A stretch of DNA of 11,868 nucleotides from an uncultured beta proteobacterium (GCA_903938955.1 CAJAFJ010000219.1:1-11868), one strand, 5' to 3'. Counted from the stretch's first letter, positions 1 to 11,597 are shown. The notes: generated by a model not told the origin, from the sequence alone. A program made the numbers and translations.

Positions 1-2768
1 CCGATGTTGACAAAGCGGTCATTGACTTAGAGTCACGCATTGCCGATTTAAGGCATGTCGAAGCCGACTTAGAAACAGTTCGCCAAGCGCATTACGCTGC
101 GGGCGACCAGGTCAATCAGGCCCAAGGCTTGTTGTACGAAGCCAGTGCCGAAGTGGGCAAATTAGAGGCCGAAATCCGTTTCGTGGTTGAAGGTCGTCAG
201 CGCGCAGAACAGCGTTTGGCCCAGTTGCAAGCTCAGTCAGCCGATTGGTCTGACCGTCAGATTCAAGCCGAAGCCGAACTCGAATCTTTGGCCGAACAAG
301 CCTTGCAAGCCGAAGATCAAACCATGACCCTGGCCGCGCAAGTGGAAGACCAAGCGCAAGCCTTGCCCGATTTGGAAGAAGCCCTGCGGCACGCGCAAGC
401 CAAGGCCAACGAACAGCGCGGCAGCGTGGTTCAAGTTCAGCAGCAAATTCAGGTGCTGGCCGCCGACCAGCGCAGCATTGAAGAACAAGCGCGCCAGTTC
501 AGCACCCGCCGCGAACGCCTCACGGTTGACCGCAATGCTCTGGCCGCGCCCGATGAAGCCCGGCTGCTCAACCTGCAAAGCCAGCTGGAGCAGGCGCAGG
601 AAACGGCCAGCATTGCCGAAGGCCGGCTGCATGAGTTGCAGGATGCCGTGCCGCAACTTGACGACACCCGGCGCCAGCAGCAGCAAACGGTTAACAGCGA
701 ATCAGCTCGTTTGGCGGACCTGTCGGCGCGCATGGAGGCGCTCAAAGCCTTGCAGGAAAAGGTCAAGACCGACGGCAAGCTGCAACCCTGGCTGGCCAAA
801 CATGGATTGGACAGTTTGCAAGGCCTGTGGAGCCGCATCCACATTGAGCAGGGTTGGGAAAACGCGCTGGAGGGCGCGCTGCGCGAGCGCCTCGGTGCGC
901 TCGAAGTGTCGCGGCTGGACATGGTGCAGGCCTTTGGCCGCGATGCGCCGCCCGCCAAACTGGCGTTTTACAGCCCGCCACAAGCCGCCTTGCCTGAAAA
1001 AGCAGGCACCTTGCCGCGTTTGTCGGATTTGCTGCGCCTGAACGATGCGGGTCAGCGCGCCGTGCTGGTCGATTGGCTGCACGGTTGTTTCACCGCCCCC
1101 AGTTTTGAAGATGCCCTGGCCCATCGCAAAGATTTGCAGCCCGGCGAGTTGATTTTTGTTCCCAGCGGCCATGCCGTCGGCCCGTACAGCGTGAGCTTTT
1201 ACGCGCCGGACTCCGAGCAGGCCGGTTTGCTGGCGCGGGCGCAAGAAATTGAAAACCTGGAGAAGCAGCTGCGCGCCCAGGTCATGATCAGCGAAGAGTC
1301 TCGCGCCGCCCTGGTGCGCGCCGAGGCCGCATACGGAGATGCCTCGCAACGTCTGGTGGCTATTCGCCGCGAAGCCACCGAGAGCCAAAGCCAGGCCCAC
1401 GCCCTGCAGGTCGAAACCCTGCGCATGACCCAGCTGGCCGAGCAGGCCCGCGTGCGCAGTGCGCAAATTGCCGGCGATCTGGCCGAGGTCGATGCCCAGC
1501 TGGACGACCTGCAAGAGCGCCGCGTGACTGCAGAAGCGCGCTTTGAAGAGTTGGACATGCAACTGGCCGACACGCAAGAGCGCCACGCCCAGCTGGACGA
1601 GCGCGTGATGGGCGCCGAGCGCAAGCTCAATGAATGCCGCGAGCAACAACGCAGCCTGGAACGCCAGTCGCAAGAGGCGGTGTTCTCCCTGCGCAGCCTG
1701 GATGCCCGCAAGGCCGAGTTGTCGCGCGCCATCGATACTGCCGCGCAACAGGCTGAGTCCGTCAAGGCCGAAGCCCAACGCGCCCATGACGAACTGGCGC
1801 GCCTCAACGACGCCGCCGCGCAGGGCGGTTTGCAAAACGCCCTGGCGACCAAGATGGAACGTGAAAAGTCGCTCGGTGCCAAGCGCAGCGAATACGACGA
1901 CCTGACCGCCAAACTGCGCGCCAGTGATGAGCGCCGCCTGCAACTGGAGCGCGAGCTGGACCCCCTGCGCCAGCGCATCACCGAATTTCAACTGAAAGAA
2001 CAAGCCGCGCGGCTCGGTTTTGAGCAATACACCCAGCTGCTGGCCGATGCGCAAGCCGATCTGGAACTCGTTGCGGCCTCGTTGGCACAAGGCAATGTGC
2101 GCCTGAGCGGCATGCAGGGCGAGATTGACCGCCTGAACCGCGAGATCATGGCGCTGGGCGCGGTCAATCTGGCGGCCCTCGATGAGTTGGCTGCGGCCAG
2201 CGAGCGCAAGAACTTTCTCGATGCCCAAACCGCCGACCTGGTCGAAGCCATGACCACGCTGGAAGACGCCATCAAGAAGATTGACGGCGAAACCCGGGAG
2301 CTGCTCTCGGGCACGTTCAATGCGGTCAACGAGCACTTTGGCAAGATGTTCCCCGAGTTGTTTGGCGGCGGCAATGCCCGGCTGGTCATCACAGGCGAAG
2401 AAATTCTGGACTCCGGCGTGCAGGTCATTGCGCAGCCGCCGGGCAAGAAGAACCAGACCATTCACCTGCTCTCGGGCGGTGAAAAGGCGCTGACGGCAAT
2501 TGCGCTGGTGTTCGCGATTTTCCAGCTCAACCCGGCACCTTTCTGTCTGCTCGATGAGGTTGATGCGCCGCTGGACGACGCCAACACCGAGCGTTATGCC
2601 AAACTGGTGTCCAGCATGAGCCGGGGCACCCAGTTCCTGTTTATTAGTCACAACAAAATTGCCATGGAAATGGCAGAACAACTGATCGGCGTCACCATGC
2701 AGGAGCAGGGCGTGTCCCGCATCGTCGCGGTGGACATGGATGCGGCAGTTTCAATGGCGGAGATGTAG
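1..2768 (+). CDS. smc: Chromosome partition protein Smc, 5'-truncated by the window edge
   Basis: Smc is the ATPase core of the bacterial condensin, which compacts and segregates newly replicated chromosomes as a homodimer with ScpA and ScpB. The frame is open to the left edge (first full codon at base 3) and gives 921 residues. A full-length protein is usually near 1,170, so about 250 N-terminal residues, including Walker A, lie outside. Visible in order: an Ala/Glu/Gln/Leu-rich coiled coil (about 1–770), a globular hinge (about 770–1220, Gly- and Pro-containing, no heptads), a returning coiled coil (about 1240–2290) and the C-terminal head. The head has the ABC signature LLSGGEK near 2467–2487, Walker B with D-loop ([16 protein letters not shown] near 2540–2590) and the H-loop ISHNK near 2641–2660. 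The stop is two bases before zipA, indicating an operon. The first ~130 bases are AT-richer than the rest of the gene. Family assignment is secure. Confidence 0.97.
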   Translation, partial: DVDKAVIDLESRIADLRHVEADLETVRQAHYAAGDQVNQAQGLLYEASAEVGKLEAEIRFVVEGRQRAEQRLAQLQAQSADWSDRQIQAEAELESLAEQALQAEDQTMTLAAQVEDQAQALPDLEEALRHAQAKANEQRGSVVQVQQQIQVLAADQRSIEEQARQFSTRRERLTVDRNALAAPDEARLLNLQSQLEQAQETASIAEGRLHELQDAVPQLDDTRRQQQQTVNSESARLADLSARMEALKALQEKVKTDGKLQPWLAKHGLDSLQGLWSRIHIEQGWENALEGALRERLGALEVSRLDMVQAFGRDAPPAKLAFYSPPQAALPEKAGTLPRLSDLLRLNDAGQRAVLVDWLHGCFTAPSFEDALAHRKDLQPGELIFVPSGHAVGPYSVSFYAPDSEQAGLLARAQEIENLEKQLRAQVMISEESRAALVRAEAAYGDASQRLVAIRREATESQSQAHALQVETLRMTQLAEQARVRSAQIAGDLAEVDAQLDDLQERRVTAEARFEELDMQLADTQERHAQLDERVMGAERKLNECREQQRSLERQSQEAVFSLRSLDARKAELSRAIDTAAQQAESVKAEAQRAHDELARLNDAAAQGGLQNALATKMEREKSLGAKRSEYDDLTAKLRASDERRLQLERELDPLRQRITEFQLKEQAARLGFEQYTQLLADAQADLELVAASLAQGNVRLSGMQGEIDRLNREIMALGAVNLAALDELAAASERKNFLDAQTADLVEAMTTLEDAIKKIDGETRELLSGTFNAVNEHFGKMFPELFGGGNARLVITGEEILDSGVQVIAQPPGKKNQTIHLLSGGEKALTAIALVFAIFQLNPAPFCLLDEVDAPLDDANTERYAKLVSSMSRGTQFLFISHNKIAMEMAEQLIGVTMQEQGVSRIVAVDMDAAVSMAEM

Positions 2769-2770
2769 CA

Positions 2771-6051
<3,281 letters not shown>

Positions 6052-6072
6052 GACTTGCCACGTCTAAATCGC

Positions 6073-6078
6073 TAAACT
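6073..6078 (+). promoter_or_regulatory. Candidate −10 box for a leaderless mntA transcript
   Basis: TAAACT matches four of six bases of the −10 consensus and ends six bases before the mntA ATG, so transcription would start at or very near the A of that codon. No Shine–Dalgarno sequence is present between the ligA stop and mntA. There is no good −35 at 16–18 bases; TTGCCA at 6055–6060 is too close (12 bases). Plausible only. Confidence 0.25.
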
Positions 6079-6084
6079 GCGCTC

Positions 6085-6375
6085 ATGAATCGTCAAACGA
6101 CACTTAGTCTTCTAGCAGAGCACAAGCTCTTTTTGGCACACCAGTTTGGCGTCACAAAATTGGCCTTGTTCGGTTCAACAGCGCGTGATACGGCGACCGC
6201 TGGCAGTGATGTGGATGTGCTGGTCGCATTCGATGGCCCGGCAACCTCCGAGCGTTTTTTTGGGGTTCAGTTCTACCTTGAAGACCATTTGGGTTGCCCT
6301 GTCGATCTGGTGACGGACAAAGTGCTGCGCCCAGAACTCCGCCCATTTATCGAACAGGAAGCTGTTCATGTCTGA
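6085..6375 (+). CDS. mntA: MntA-type minimal nucleotidyltransferase antitoxin
   Basis: MntA is the antitoxin of the HEPN/MNT toxin–antitoxin family. In characterised members it neutralises HepT by transferring AMP groups to the Tyr of the toxin's RX4HXY motif. The 96-residue product has the full minimal nucleotidyltransferase signature: GS-X10-DxD, with GST near residues 30–32 and DVDVLV near 42–47, and a third acidic residue in PVDLVT near residues 75–77. These metal-binding positions all look intact, so the enzyme is probably folded and active. The gene overlaps the toxin reading frame by eight bases, the usual antitoxin-first arrangement. The module is AT-richer than its surroundings (a sampled 60-base row is 47% GC against 65–72% for sampled rows of def and ligA), which suggests lateral acquisition. 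Because its partner is broken here, this is effectively an orphan antitoxin unless it acts on a HepT encoded elsewhere. Confidence 0.92.
   Translation: MNRQTTLSLLAEHKLFLAHQFGVTKLALFGSTARDTATAGSDVDVLVAFDGPATSERFFGVQFYLEDHLGCPVDLVTDKVLRPELRPFIEQEAVHV
6356..6361 (+). promoter_or_regulatory. Shine–Dalgarno sequence of the hepT frame
   Basis: AGGAAG lies inside the end of mntA, six bases upstream of the hepT ATG at 6368. It fixes the toxin start and shows that the toxin's translation signal is preserved although the frame downstream is broken. Confidence 0.65.
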
Positions 6376-6727
6376 CGCAACGCCAAACCGGGAGTGGCGC
6401 TTTTATCTGGATGACATGATCGGTTTTTGTGAACGAGTGCAAGCGTTCACCCGTGGATTCGATCAAAAGCAATTCATTCAAGATCCCATGTGTTTTGACG
6501 CCACCATTCGCAATTTCGAATTGATTGGTGAAGCCGCAACGCATATCCCCGAGAAAATTCGTAAAGCGTCGTCCAATGTGCCTTAGCGCTTGGTGATTGC
6601 GACTCGCAATCAACTGATTCGTGGCTATTTGGGCATTGACAACGACACGCTCTGGAGCATTGTTGAAACCGATATTCCGGCGCTACTCATCAAGTTGCGA
6701 ACTTTAAAAGCAGAAATTTCTGAATGA
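6368..6727 (+). pseudogene. hepT: HepT-type HEPN toxin, broken by an amber codon and a motif mutation
   Basis: HepT toxins are small HEPN-fold RNases neutralised by MntA. The frame begins at 6368, hits TAG at 6584–6586 after 72 residues, then stays open without any frameshift for 46 more codons to a TGA at 6725–6727. Read across the TAG it is a normal-sized HepT of 119 residues. The part before the stop has the family's FDATIRNFELIGEAA helix. The part after it reads RLVIATRNQLIRGYLGID. Family members have PW before the RL, so the TAG sits where TGG (Trp) is expected, a single G-to-A change. The catalytic RX4HXY motif here reads RNQLIRGY, with the His replaced by Arg (CGT instead of CAT or CAC), while the Tyr targeted by MntA remains. 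Two separate lesions argue for a genuine loss of toxicity. Restart at TTG 6590 or GTG 6593 is possible but would give only a short fragment. Confidence 0.88.
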
Positions 6728-7284
6728 CCATCCGTGACATCCTGAAAATGGGCGATCCGCGTTTGCTGCGCATCGCCCAAGCCGTGACCGAGTTTGACTC
6801 TGACGCGTTGCATTTGCTGGTCTCCGACATGCTCGACACCATGCTGGCCGCTGACGGGGCCGGGCTGGCGGCGCCGCAAATTGGCATCGATTTGCAACTG
6901 GTAATTTTTGGCAGCAACGCTCGTAATCCGCGCTATCCCGACGCACCCGTCGTGCCCAGAACGGTGCTGATCAATCCCGTTATCACGCCCTTGGGTGAGC
7001 CGGAAGATAACGCCAAGTTGCTGGAAATCGACGACTGGGAAGGCTGCCTGTCTGTGCCCGGTTTGCGCGCCATCGTGCCGCGTTTCGCTCGTATTCGCTA
7101 CACCGGGTTTGACCAGTTCGGTGACCCGATCGACCGCACGGTGGACGGTTTTCATGCCCGCGTTGTGCAGCACGAATGTGACCACCTGATCGGCAAGCTC
7201 TACCCGATGCGGGTGCGGGACTTCAGCCGGTTTGGGTTCACCGAGGTCTTGTTCCCGGGCCTGGACCCAGTACAAGACGACTGA
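6724..7284 (+). CDS. def: Peptide deformylase
   Basis: Deformylase removes the formyl group from the initiator Met of nascent proteins, before Map (also in this window) cleaves that Met. The 186-residue product has all three family motifs: GAGLAAPQ (residues 45–52), EGCLS with metal ligand C108 (106–110), and HECDH (150–154) supplying the two His ligands and the catalytic Glu. Length is slightly above the 169 residues of E. coli Def, with the extra residues in the loop about 64–104 and in the tail. The N-terminus [15 protein letters not shown] is typical. The ATG overlaps the hepT stop frame as ATGA (6724–6727), and no convincing Shine–Dalgarno sequence precedes it. It is not next to fmt here, so it may be one of two paralogues, as is common in this group; that cannot be judged from the window. 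Confidence 0.96.
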   Translation: MTIRDILKMGDPRLLRIAQAVTEFDSDALHLLVSDMLDTMLAADGAGLAAPQIGIDLQLVIFGSNARNPRYPDAPVVPRTVLINPVITPLGEPEDNAKLLEIDDWEGCLSVPGLRAIVPRFARIRYTGFDQFGDPIDRTVDGFHARVVQHECDHLIGKLYPMRVRDFSRFGFTEVLFPGLDPVQDD

Positions 7285-7287
7285 TCA
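7282..7287. other. Shared palindromic stop site of def and glnD
   Basis: The hexamer TGATCA supplies the TGA stop of def on the plus strand (7282–7284) and the TGA stop of glnD on the minus strand (7285–7287). The convergent coding regions therefore abut with no intergenic base, and no hairpin with a T run is evident close by. Transcripts from both sides must extend into the opposite gene before terminating. Confidence 0.9.
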
Positions 7288-9876
7288 AGCCAGGGCTTCG
7301 AGCAACTCGGTTTCAATCTCGATCTGGGCGCGGTTTTGCTGCAAGGCATCGCCTTGAATCAAAAAAGTGTCATCCACACGCTCGCCCAAGGTGGCAATTT
7401 TGGCCAGTTGCAGATTGATCTTGTGCTTGGCCAGCACGCGTGCCACGCTGTACAGCAAACCTACCCGGTCACTGGCTGAGATGTTGAGCAGCCAGCGCTG
7501 GGCTTTTTCGTCCGGACGCAGGGTTATGCGTGGTGAAATCGGAAAGCTCTTGACCCGGCGCGACACGCGGCCCTTGCTGGGCGGCGGCAGCGGCCCGGTC
7601 TGGGCAATGGCGCGGCTCAATTCGGTCTCCACCATGCTGGTGAGTTCCTGGTAGTGCTCGGGCATGCTTTGGGCAATGACCTGGAAGGTGTCAAGCGCAT
7701 ACTCGTTGCGTGCCGTGTGAATCCGGGCATCCAGAATGCTGAAGCCACGTTGGTCAAAGTAACCACAAATGCGGGCAAACAGGTCGGGCTGGTCGGGCGT
7801 GTACACCAGCACCTGCAGGCCTTCGCCCAGTGGCGACAAACGCGCCCGCACAATCGATTTGCCCGAGTTGACATGGCGTGACAACTGACGCGTGTGCCAG
7901 GCGATATCGGCGGCGTCGTGGCGCATGAAGTAGCCCACATCGACCGTGTCCCACAGTTTTTTGTGCGCCTCAAAAGGCAGCGTGTGCAGGGCCAGCAGCA
8001 CCAGCGCTTCGCGCTTGCGGGCTTCGACCTCGGCATCCCGGTCAGGTGCTCGGCCGCCTAAAGCGCGCAGGGTGGCGCGGTACAGGTCTTCCAGCAGCTT
8101 GCCTTTCCAAGCGTTCCATACTTTAGGTGAGGTGCCTCGAATGTCAGCCACGGTCACCAGGTACAGGGCAGTCAGATTGCGCTCGTTGCCCACGCGTTTG
8201 GCAAACTCGGCAATGATGTCGGGGTCGCTCAGGTCGGACTTTTGGGCCACCCGGCTCATGGTCAGGTGTTCATGCACGATGAACTCGATCACGCTGGTAT
8301 CGTCTTTGGCAATGTCATGCTGCTTGCAAAAACGCCGCACCTCAATGGCGCCCAATTCGGAGTGGTCGCCGCCCCGGCCTTTGGCGATGTCATGAAACAG
8401 CGCCGCCACGTACAAGACCCAGGGCTTGTCCCAGCCCGAGGCCAGTTGCGAGCAAAACGGGTATTCGTGCGCGTGCTCGGCCATAAAGAAGCGCCGCACA
8501 TTGCGCAGCACCATCAGGATGTGCTGATCGACCGTGTAGACGTGAAACAGGTCGTGCTGCATCTGCCCCACGATTTTGCGAAACACCCACAGGTAGCGGC
8601 CCAGCACCGAGGTCTGGTTCATCAACCGCATGGCGTGTGTGATGCCGTCGTGCTGACGCATGATTTTCATGAAGGTGTCGCGATTCACCGGATCATTGCG
8701 AAACTTGCCATCCATCAGGTTGCGGGCGTTAAAGAGGGCGCGCAGCGTGCGTGCCGACAAGCCTTTCAGCCCTGCAGTGGTCTGGTAAATCAGAAAGGTT
8801 TCCAAAATGGCGTGTGGCTCGCGCTGGTACAAGTCGTCGCTGGCCACTTCGACCATGCCGGCTTTGTCCAGAAAGCGGGCGTTGATCGGGCGCGGTTCAT
8901 GGGCTGACGGGTTGAGCCGTTCTTCAATGTTAAGCAGCAAAATCTGGTTCAACTGCGTGACGGCTTTGGCCGCCCAGTAGTAGCGGCGCATCAGCGCTTC
9001 GCTGGGGCGAACAAAGGCGCGCCGGTCCGTGTCAGGCGCGGGTGCTTCAAAACCAAAGGATTGCGCCACACTGGTTTGCAGGTCAAACACCAGCCGGTCT
9101 TCGCGGCGCTGGGCGATCAGGTGCAGACGGGCGCGAATCAGGCGCAGCAGCGCTTCGTTGTGTTTGATTTGCTTGATTTCAAAAGCCGTGGCGAGCCCGC
9201 TTTTGGCCAGCTCGTCCCAGTTATTGCCGTAGCCTGCCGCTTTGGCCACCCACTGTATGACTTGCAAATCGCGCAGACCGCCGGGTGACTCTTTGCAGTT
9301 GGGCTCCAGCGAGTAGGGTGTGTCCTCAAACTTGCTATGGCGTTGGCGCAGCTCCAGTGTCTTGGCCACAAAAAAGGCTTGCGGGTCCATCGCGGCAAAA
9401 AACTCTTTTTCGAAACCCGAAAACAGCGCGGCATTGCCGGTGATCAGGCGGGCTTCCAGCAGCGAGGTCTGCACGGTCACGTCATTGGCCGATTCCTGCA
9501 GACATTCATTAACGCTGCGAACGCTCGAACCAATTTCTAGCCCGGCATCCCAACAGCTGCCAATGAAGGTTTCGATGCAAGTTTTTAGCGCCGCATCGGT
9601 GTCTGGTGACTGGTCGTTGGGCAGCAGCACCAGCACATCCACATCTGAATAGGGAAACAACTCACCTCGACCAAAACCACCCACCGCGACCAGCGCAAAC
9701 GGGGCCGTCAACCCGGCTTGCTGCCACAATTTTTTCAGGGTGGCATCGGCCAATGACGAGAGTTTGCCCAGCACCTGGCGGACCCCGCGCGTGGAGTTGC
9801 CACTGGCGCCGAGAGCCTTTAATAAAGCCGATTTTTCAGCACGGTAGTGGTTGCGCAGCGCTTGCAGGTCGGTCAT
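7285..9876 (-). CDS. glnD: Bifunctional uridylyltransferase/uridylyl-removing enzyme GlnD (PII sensor-modifier)
   Basis: GlnD senses glutamine and adds UMP to, or removes it from, PII proteins (GlnB/GlnK), thereby setting glutamine synthetase activity and NtrC signalling. The 863-residue protein is close to the 890 of E. coli. It has an N-terminal nucleotidyltransferase domain with [15 protein letters not shown] (residues 66–80; D78 and D80 bind metal), a helical GlnD-type domain, an HD domain with H495-D496 in ALFHDIAKG for the uridylyl-removing activity, and two C-terminal ACT domains (about 684–737 and 795–842) for glutamine sensing. All key residues seem intact, so both activities are expected. 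The start at 9876 lies 15 bases after the map stop. It lacks a clear Shine–Dalgarno sequence, so translation may depend on coupling to map. The map–glnD order matches many proteobacteria, including E. coli. Confidence 0.97.
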   Translation of the reverse strand: MTDLQALRNHYRAEKSALLKALGASGNSTRGVRQVLGKLSSLADATLKKLWQQAGLTAPFALVAVGGFGRGELFPYSDVDVLVLLPNDQSPDTDAALKTCIETFIGSCWDAGLEIGSSVRSVNECLQESANDVTVQTSLLEARLITGNAALFSGFEKEFFAAMDPQAFFVAKTLELRQRHSKFEDTPYSLEPNCKESPGGLRDLQVIQWVAKAAGYGNNWDELAKSGLATAFEIKQIKHNEALLRLIRARLHLIAQRREDRLVFDLQTSVAQSFGFEAPAPDTDRRAFVRPSEALMRRYYWAAKAVTQLNQILLLNIEERLNPSAHEPRPINARFLDKAGMVEVASDDLYQREPHAILETFLIYQTTAGLKGLSARTLRALFNARNLMDGKFRNDPVNRDTFMKIMRQHDGITHAMRLMNQTSVLGRYLWVFRKIVGQMQHDLFHVYTVDQHILMVLRNVRRFFMAEHAHEYPFCSQLASGWDKPWVLYVAALFHDIAKGRGGDHSELGAIEVRRFCKQHDIAKDDTSVIEFIVHEHLTMSRVAQKSDLSDPDIIAEFAKRVGNERNLTALYLVTVADIRGTSPKVWNAWKGKLLEDLYRATLRALGGRAPDRDAEVEARKREALVLLALHTLPFEAHKKLWDTVDVGYFMRHDAADIAWHTRQLSRHVNSGKSIVRARLSPLGEGLQVLVYTPDQPDLFARICGYFDQRGFSILDARIHTARNEYALDTFQVIAQSMPEHYQELTSMVETELSRAIAQTGPLPPPSKGRVSRRVKSFPISPRITLRPDEKAQRWLLNISASDRVGLLYSVARVLAKHKINLQLAKIATLGERVDDTFLIQGDALQQNRAQIEIETELLEALA

Positions 9877-9891
9877 GGCGGATCAGGAAAA

Positions 9892-10692
9892 TTATTTAAC
9901 GAACGCAGGAATTGCCGGGCCACCGGCCGACAGGGTCAGCACCTCGTAACCGGTTTCGGTCACCAGCACGGTGTGTTCCCACTGCGCCGAAAGCGAGCGA
10001 TCTTTGGTGACGATGGTCCAGCCATCACCCAGTTCCTTGATTTCTTTGCGCCCGATGTTGAGCATGGGCTCAATTGTGATAACCATGCCGGCCTTGAGCT
10101 GGCCCAGGGTGCCGGGGCGACCGTAGTGCAGAACCTGTGGTTCTTCATGAAATTTCTGACCAATGCCGTGGCCACAAAATTCGCGCACCACGCTCAGGCC
10201 GTGGCCTTCGGCAAAGGTCTGAATCGCATGGCCCACATCACCCAGATACGCCCCGGCCTTGACCTTGACGATGCCGTGCCACATGGCTTCGTAGGTCAGC
10301 GCGCACAGGCGCTTGGCCGCCACCGAGCCTTCACCCACAATGAACATGCGACTGGAGTCGCCATGCCAGCCATCTTTGATGACGGTCACGTCCACATTGA
10401 CGATGTCGCCCTTTTTCAGCGGCTTGTCATTGGGAATGCCGTGGCAGACTTGGTGGTTGATGGAGGTGCAGATTGACTTGGGGTAGGGGTTGTGGCCCGA
10501 CGGCGCGTAGTTCAGTGGGGCTGAAATGGCGTGCTGGACGTTGACCGTGTAGTCGTCAGCCAGTTTGTCGAGTTGGTTGGTGGTCACGCCGGGCACGATG
10601 AAAGGCGTGAGGTAGTCCAGCAGTTCAGAGGTCAGTCGTCCCGCCACGCGCATGCCGGCAATGCCTTCGGCGTCTTTGTAAGTGATAGTCAT
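9892..10692 (-). CDS. map: Methionine aminopeptidase, type I
   Basis: Map removes the N-terminal Met after deformylation. From the ATG at 10692 the product has 266 residues, against 264 in E. coli. All five metal ligands are present with a constant +4 offset from E. coli: D101 and D112 (in NVDVT and GWHGDSS), H175 (CGHGIG), E208 (TIEPM) and E239 (QWEHT). The substrate-binding His in CHGIP is H84. The frame is open upstream to 10842, but the extra residues look random and MTITYKDAEGI is the family's normal N-terminus. No Shine–Dalgarno sequence precedes the ATG; instead an extended −10 element lies seven bases upstream, pointing to a leaderless mRNA. glnD follows after 15 bases and is probably in the same transcript. 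Confidence 0.97.
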   Translation of the reverse strand: MTITYKDAEGIAGMRVAGRLTSELLDYLTPFIVPGVTTNQLDKLADDYTVNVQHAISAPLNYAPSGHNPYPKSICTSINHQVCHGIPNDKPLKKGDIVNVDVTVIKDGWHGDSSRMFIVGEGSVAAKRLCALTYEAMWHGIVKVKAGAYLGDVGHAIQTFAEGHGLSVVREFCGHGIGQKFHEEPQVLHYGRPGTLGQLKAGMVITIEPMLNIGRKEIKELGDGWTIVTKDRSLSAQWEHTVLVTETGYEVLTLSAGGPAIPAFVK

Positions 10693-10699
10693 GGTGCGA

Positions 10700-10708
10700 A
10701 TTATCCCA
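10700..10708 (-). promoter_or_regulatory. Extended −10 promoter element of map
   Basis: On the minus strand the sequence reads TGG then GATAAT, a TGn extended −10 with five of six consensus bases. It ends seven bases before the map ATG, so transcription would begin at or one base before the start codon. No good −35 lies 17 bases upstream (GGCGTC), which is tolerated by extended −10 promoters. It fits the absence of a Shine–Dalgarno sequence for map. Confidence 0.45.
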
Positions 10709-10723
10709 TCGGGTCGGCAAATG

Positions 10724-10750
10724 ACGCCTGGCCGTGGGTATTCAAGGCGT
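10724..10750. promoter_or_regulatory. Inverted repeat in the map/xseA-like divergent region, possible operator
   Basis: ACGCCT (10724–10729) and AGGCGT (10745–10750) form a perfect 6-base inverted repeat whose arm centres are 21 bases apart, two helical turns. It lies upstream of the candidate map promoter, in the 125 bases separating map from the divergent gene. The spacing would suit a dimeric regulator, but a repeat this short can arise by chance. Nothing else in this gap could be assigned. Confidence 0.2.
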
Positions 10751-10817
10751 TTATTTAGCCTGTAAATGGCGCTTTTATTGGCACGATTGAAGATTTTCAG
10801 GCTTGCACAATCAGCGT

Positions 10818-11597
10818 ATGGCCCTTCTGTTTTTACCCGCACCCCAACTTGACGCCCATCGCGTGACGTGCCTTGGTACGCCCGAACACGTGCTGCTTGA
10901 GTCGGTGCCCGCGTCAGTAAAGGGCGTGTTACCCGTTAACAAGTCTTTGCCCGCCCCCTGGGATTTCAATGCGGTTCTGGTGCTGGCGCCTTTTGATGGG
11001 ACTGGTTTGGGTGACTTTTTGAAGCAGGCCCGGCGCCTGGATGAGGCGGGTATTTGCCGCGTTACCTTCGCTCACAGCCGTTTTGAAGGGGAGGGCGTCG
11101 CCCGGGAGATGCTGAATGCCTTGCGTTCGGCGTTGGATCAGACGGCCTCAACGTTGGCAGCCCAGCCCGATGCCGTCGTTATGGTTTGTGCTGCTGAAGC
11201 GGCGGGCGACAGAGCGTGGCTTGATGATGCCGAGCTGGCGCGTTACCTGGGTGCTTTACCGATGCCTGTGTGGATGGGGATTGAAGACGATCTTGGGCAT
11301 GACCGCACCGTGCTGGAGGCGGTCGTCCACACGCGATTCGAGACCCCGGCCACGCTCATGACCCAACTCCAGCAAGTCATCTCGCAGCGTCTGGCGGAAG
11401 CTAAAGCCAATTTTGAACAGCTCACAACACTGGCCGCCAGCGCCCTTCAGGCGGCCAAAGCCCGGGCCGCAGCGCTGGACCTCAGCGTGCGCGCGCAGGC
11501 CCAATGTCAGCTGGCCCAGCGCCAGCAGTCAGCCGATGGTTTGATGAACACCATTCGCCTTGCCGCCCGGCAGGTGCCCCAGCAGAACCGGGCATGA
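10818..11597 (+). CDS. Degenerate exonuclease VII large-subunit (XseA)-like protein
   Basis: The 259-residue product aligns by eye with the catalytic region of XseA, the large subunit of exonuclease VII (a metal-independent single-strand nuclease), but lacks the N-terminal OB-fold. Matches in order: LAPFDGTGLGD (56–66; D66 fits the family's catalytic Asp), SRFEGEGVA (87–95, compare VQGEGA), VMVCAAEAAGDRAWLDDAELAR (121–142 overall; compare RGGGS-x-x-DL-x-x-x-x-D), PMPVWMGI (148–155), then GHDRTVL (160–166) and RFETP (173–177, compare RAPTP). The catalytic Arg is Cys124 and the Gly loop is Ala-Ala-Glu. The GHExD motif is displaced, with four residues inserted and two missing, so only GHD remains. 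Residues about 181–250 form an Ala/Gln-rich coiled coil like the XseA helices. It is probably non-catalytic. Start: ATG at 10818, no Shine–Dalgarno sequence; a CACAAT hexamer lies at 10806–10811. An XseB-like gene follows after 35 bases. Homology is inferred from motif order, not a search. Confidence 0.72.
   Translation: MALLFLPAPQLDAHRVTCLGTPEHVLLESVPASVKGVLPVNKSLPAPWDFNAVLVLAPFDGTGLGDFLKQARRLDEAGICRVTFAHSRFEGEGVAREMLNALRSALDQTASTLAAQPDAVVMVCAAEAAGDRAWLDDAELARYLGALPMPVWMGIEDDLGHDRTVLEAVVHTRFETPATLMTQLQQVISQRLAEAKANFEQLTTLAASALQAAKARAAALDLSVRAQAQCQLAQRQQSADGLMNTIRLAARQVPQQNRA

Noticed and set aside
129..131. TTG as the start of smc
   Set aside because: The frame is open to the window edge and the coiled-coil sequence continues upstream without a break; the true start is outside the window.
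702..2681. A 659-codon open frame antisense to smc
   Set aside because: It mirrors the GC-rich coiled-coil codons of smc, has no recognisable domain, and smc in the other strand is unambiguous with head, hinge and coil motifs. Long antisense frames are common in such sequence.
6584..6586. Programmed recoding of the amber codon (pyrrolysine or regulated readthrough)
   Set aside because: The position corresponds to a family Trp one base change away, no recoding signal is visible, and a second inactivating change lies downstream, so simple mutation explains it.
8242..8907. A 221-codon open frame antisense to glnD
   Set aside because: It lies within the helical and HD regions of a clear GlnD, is His/Val-rich in a way typical of reverse-read coding DNA, and has no supporting start signal.
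10803..10817. TTG start five codons before the XseA-like ATG
   Set aside because: No ribosome binding site supports it, and the ATG at 10818 gives a sensible hydrophobic first strand.
10693..10842. A 50-residue N-terminal extension of map
   Set aside because: Map homologues begin at MTITYKDAEG; the extra residues show no conservation pattern, and the region contains the probable promoter.
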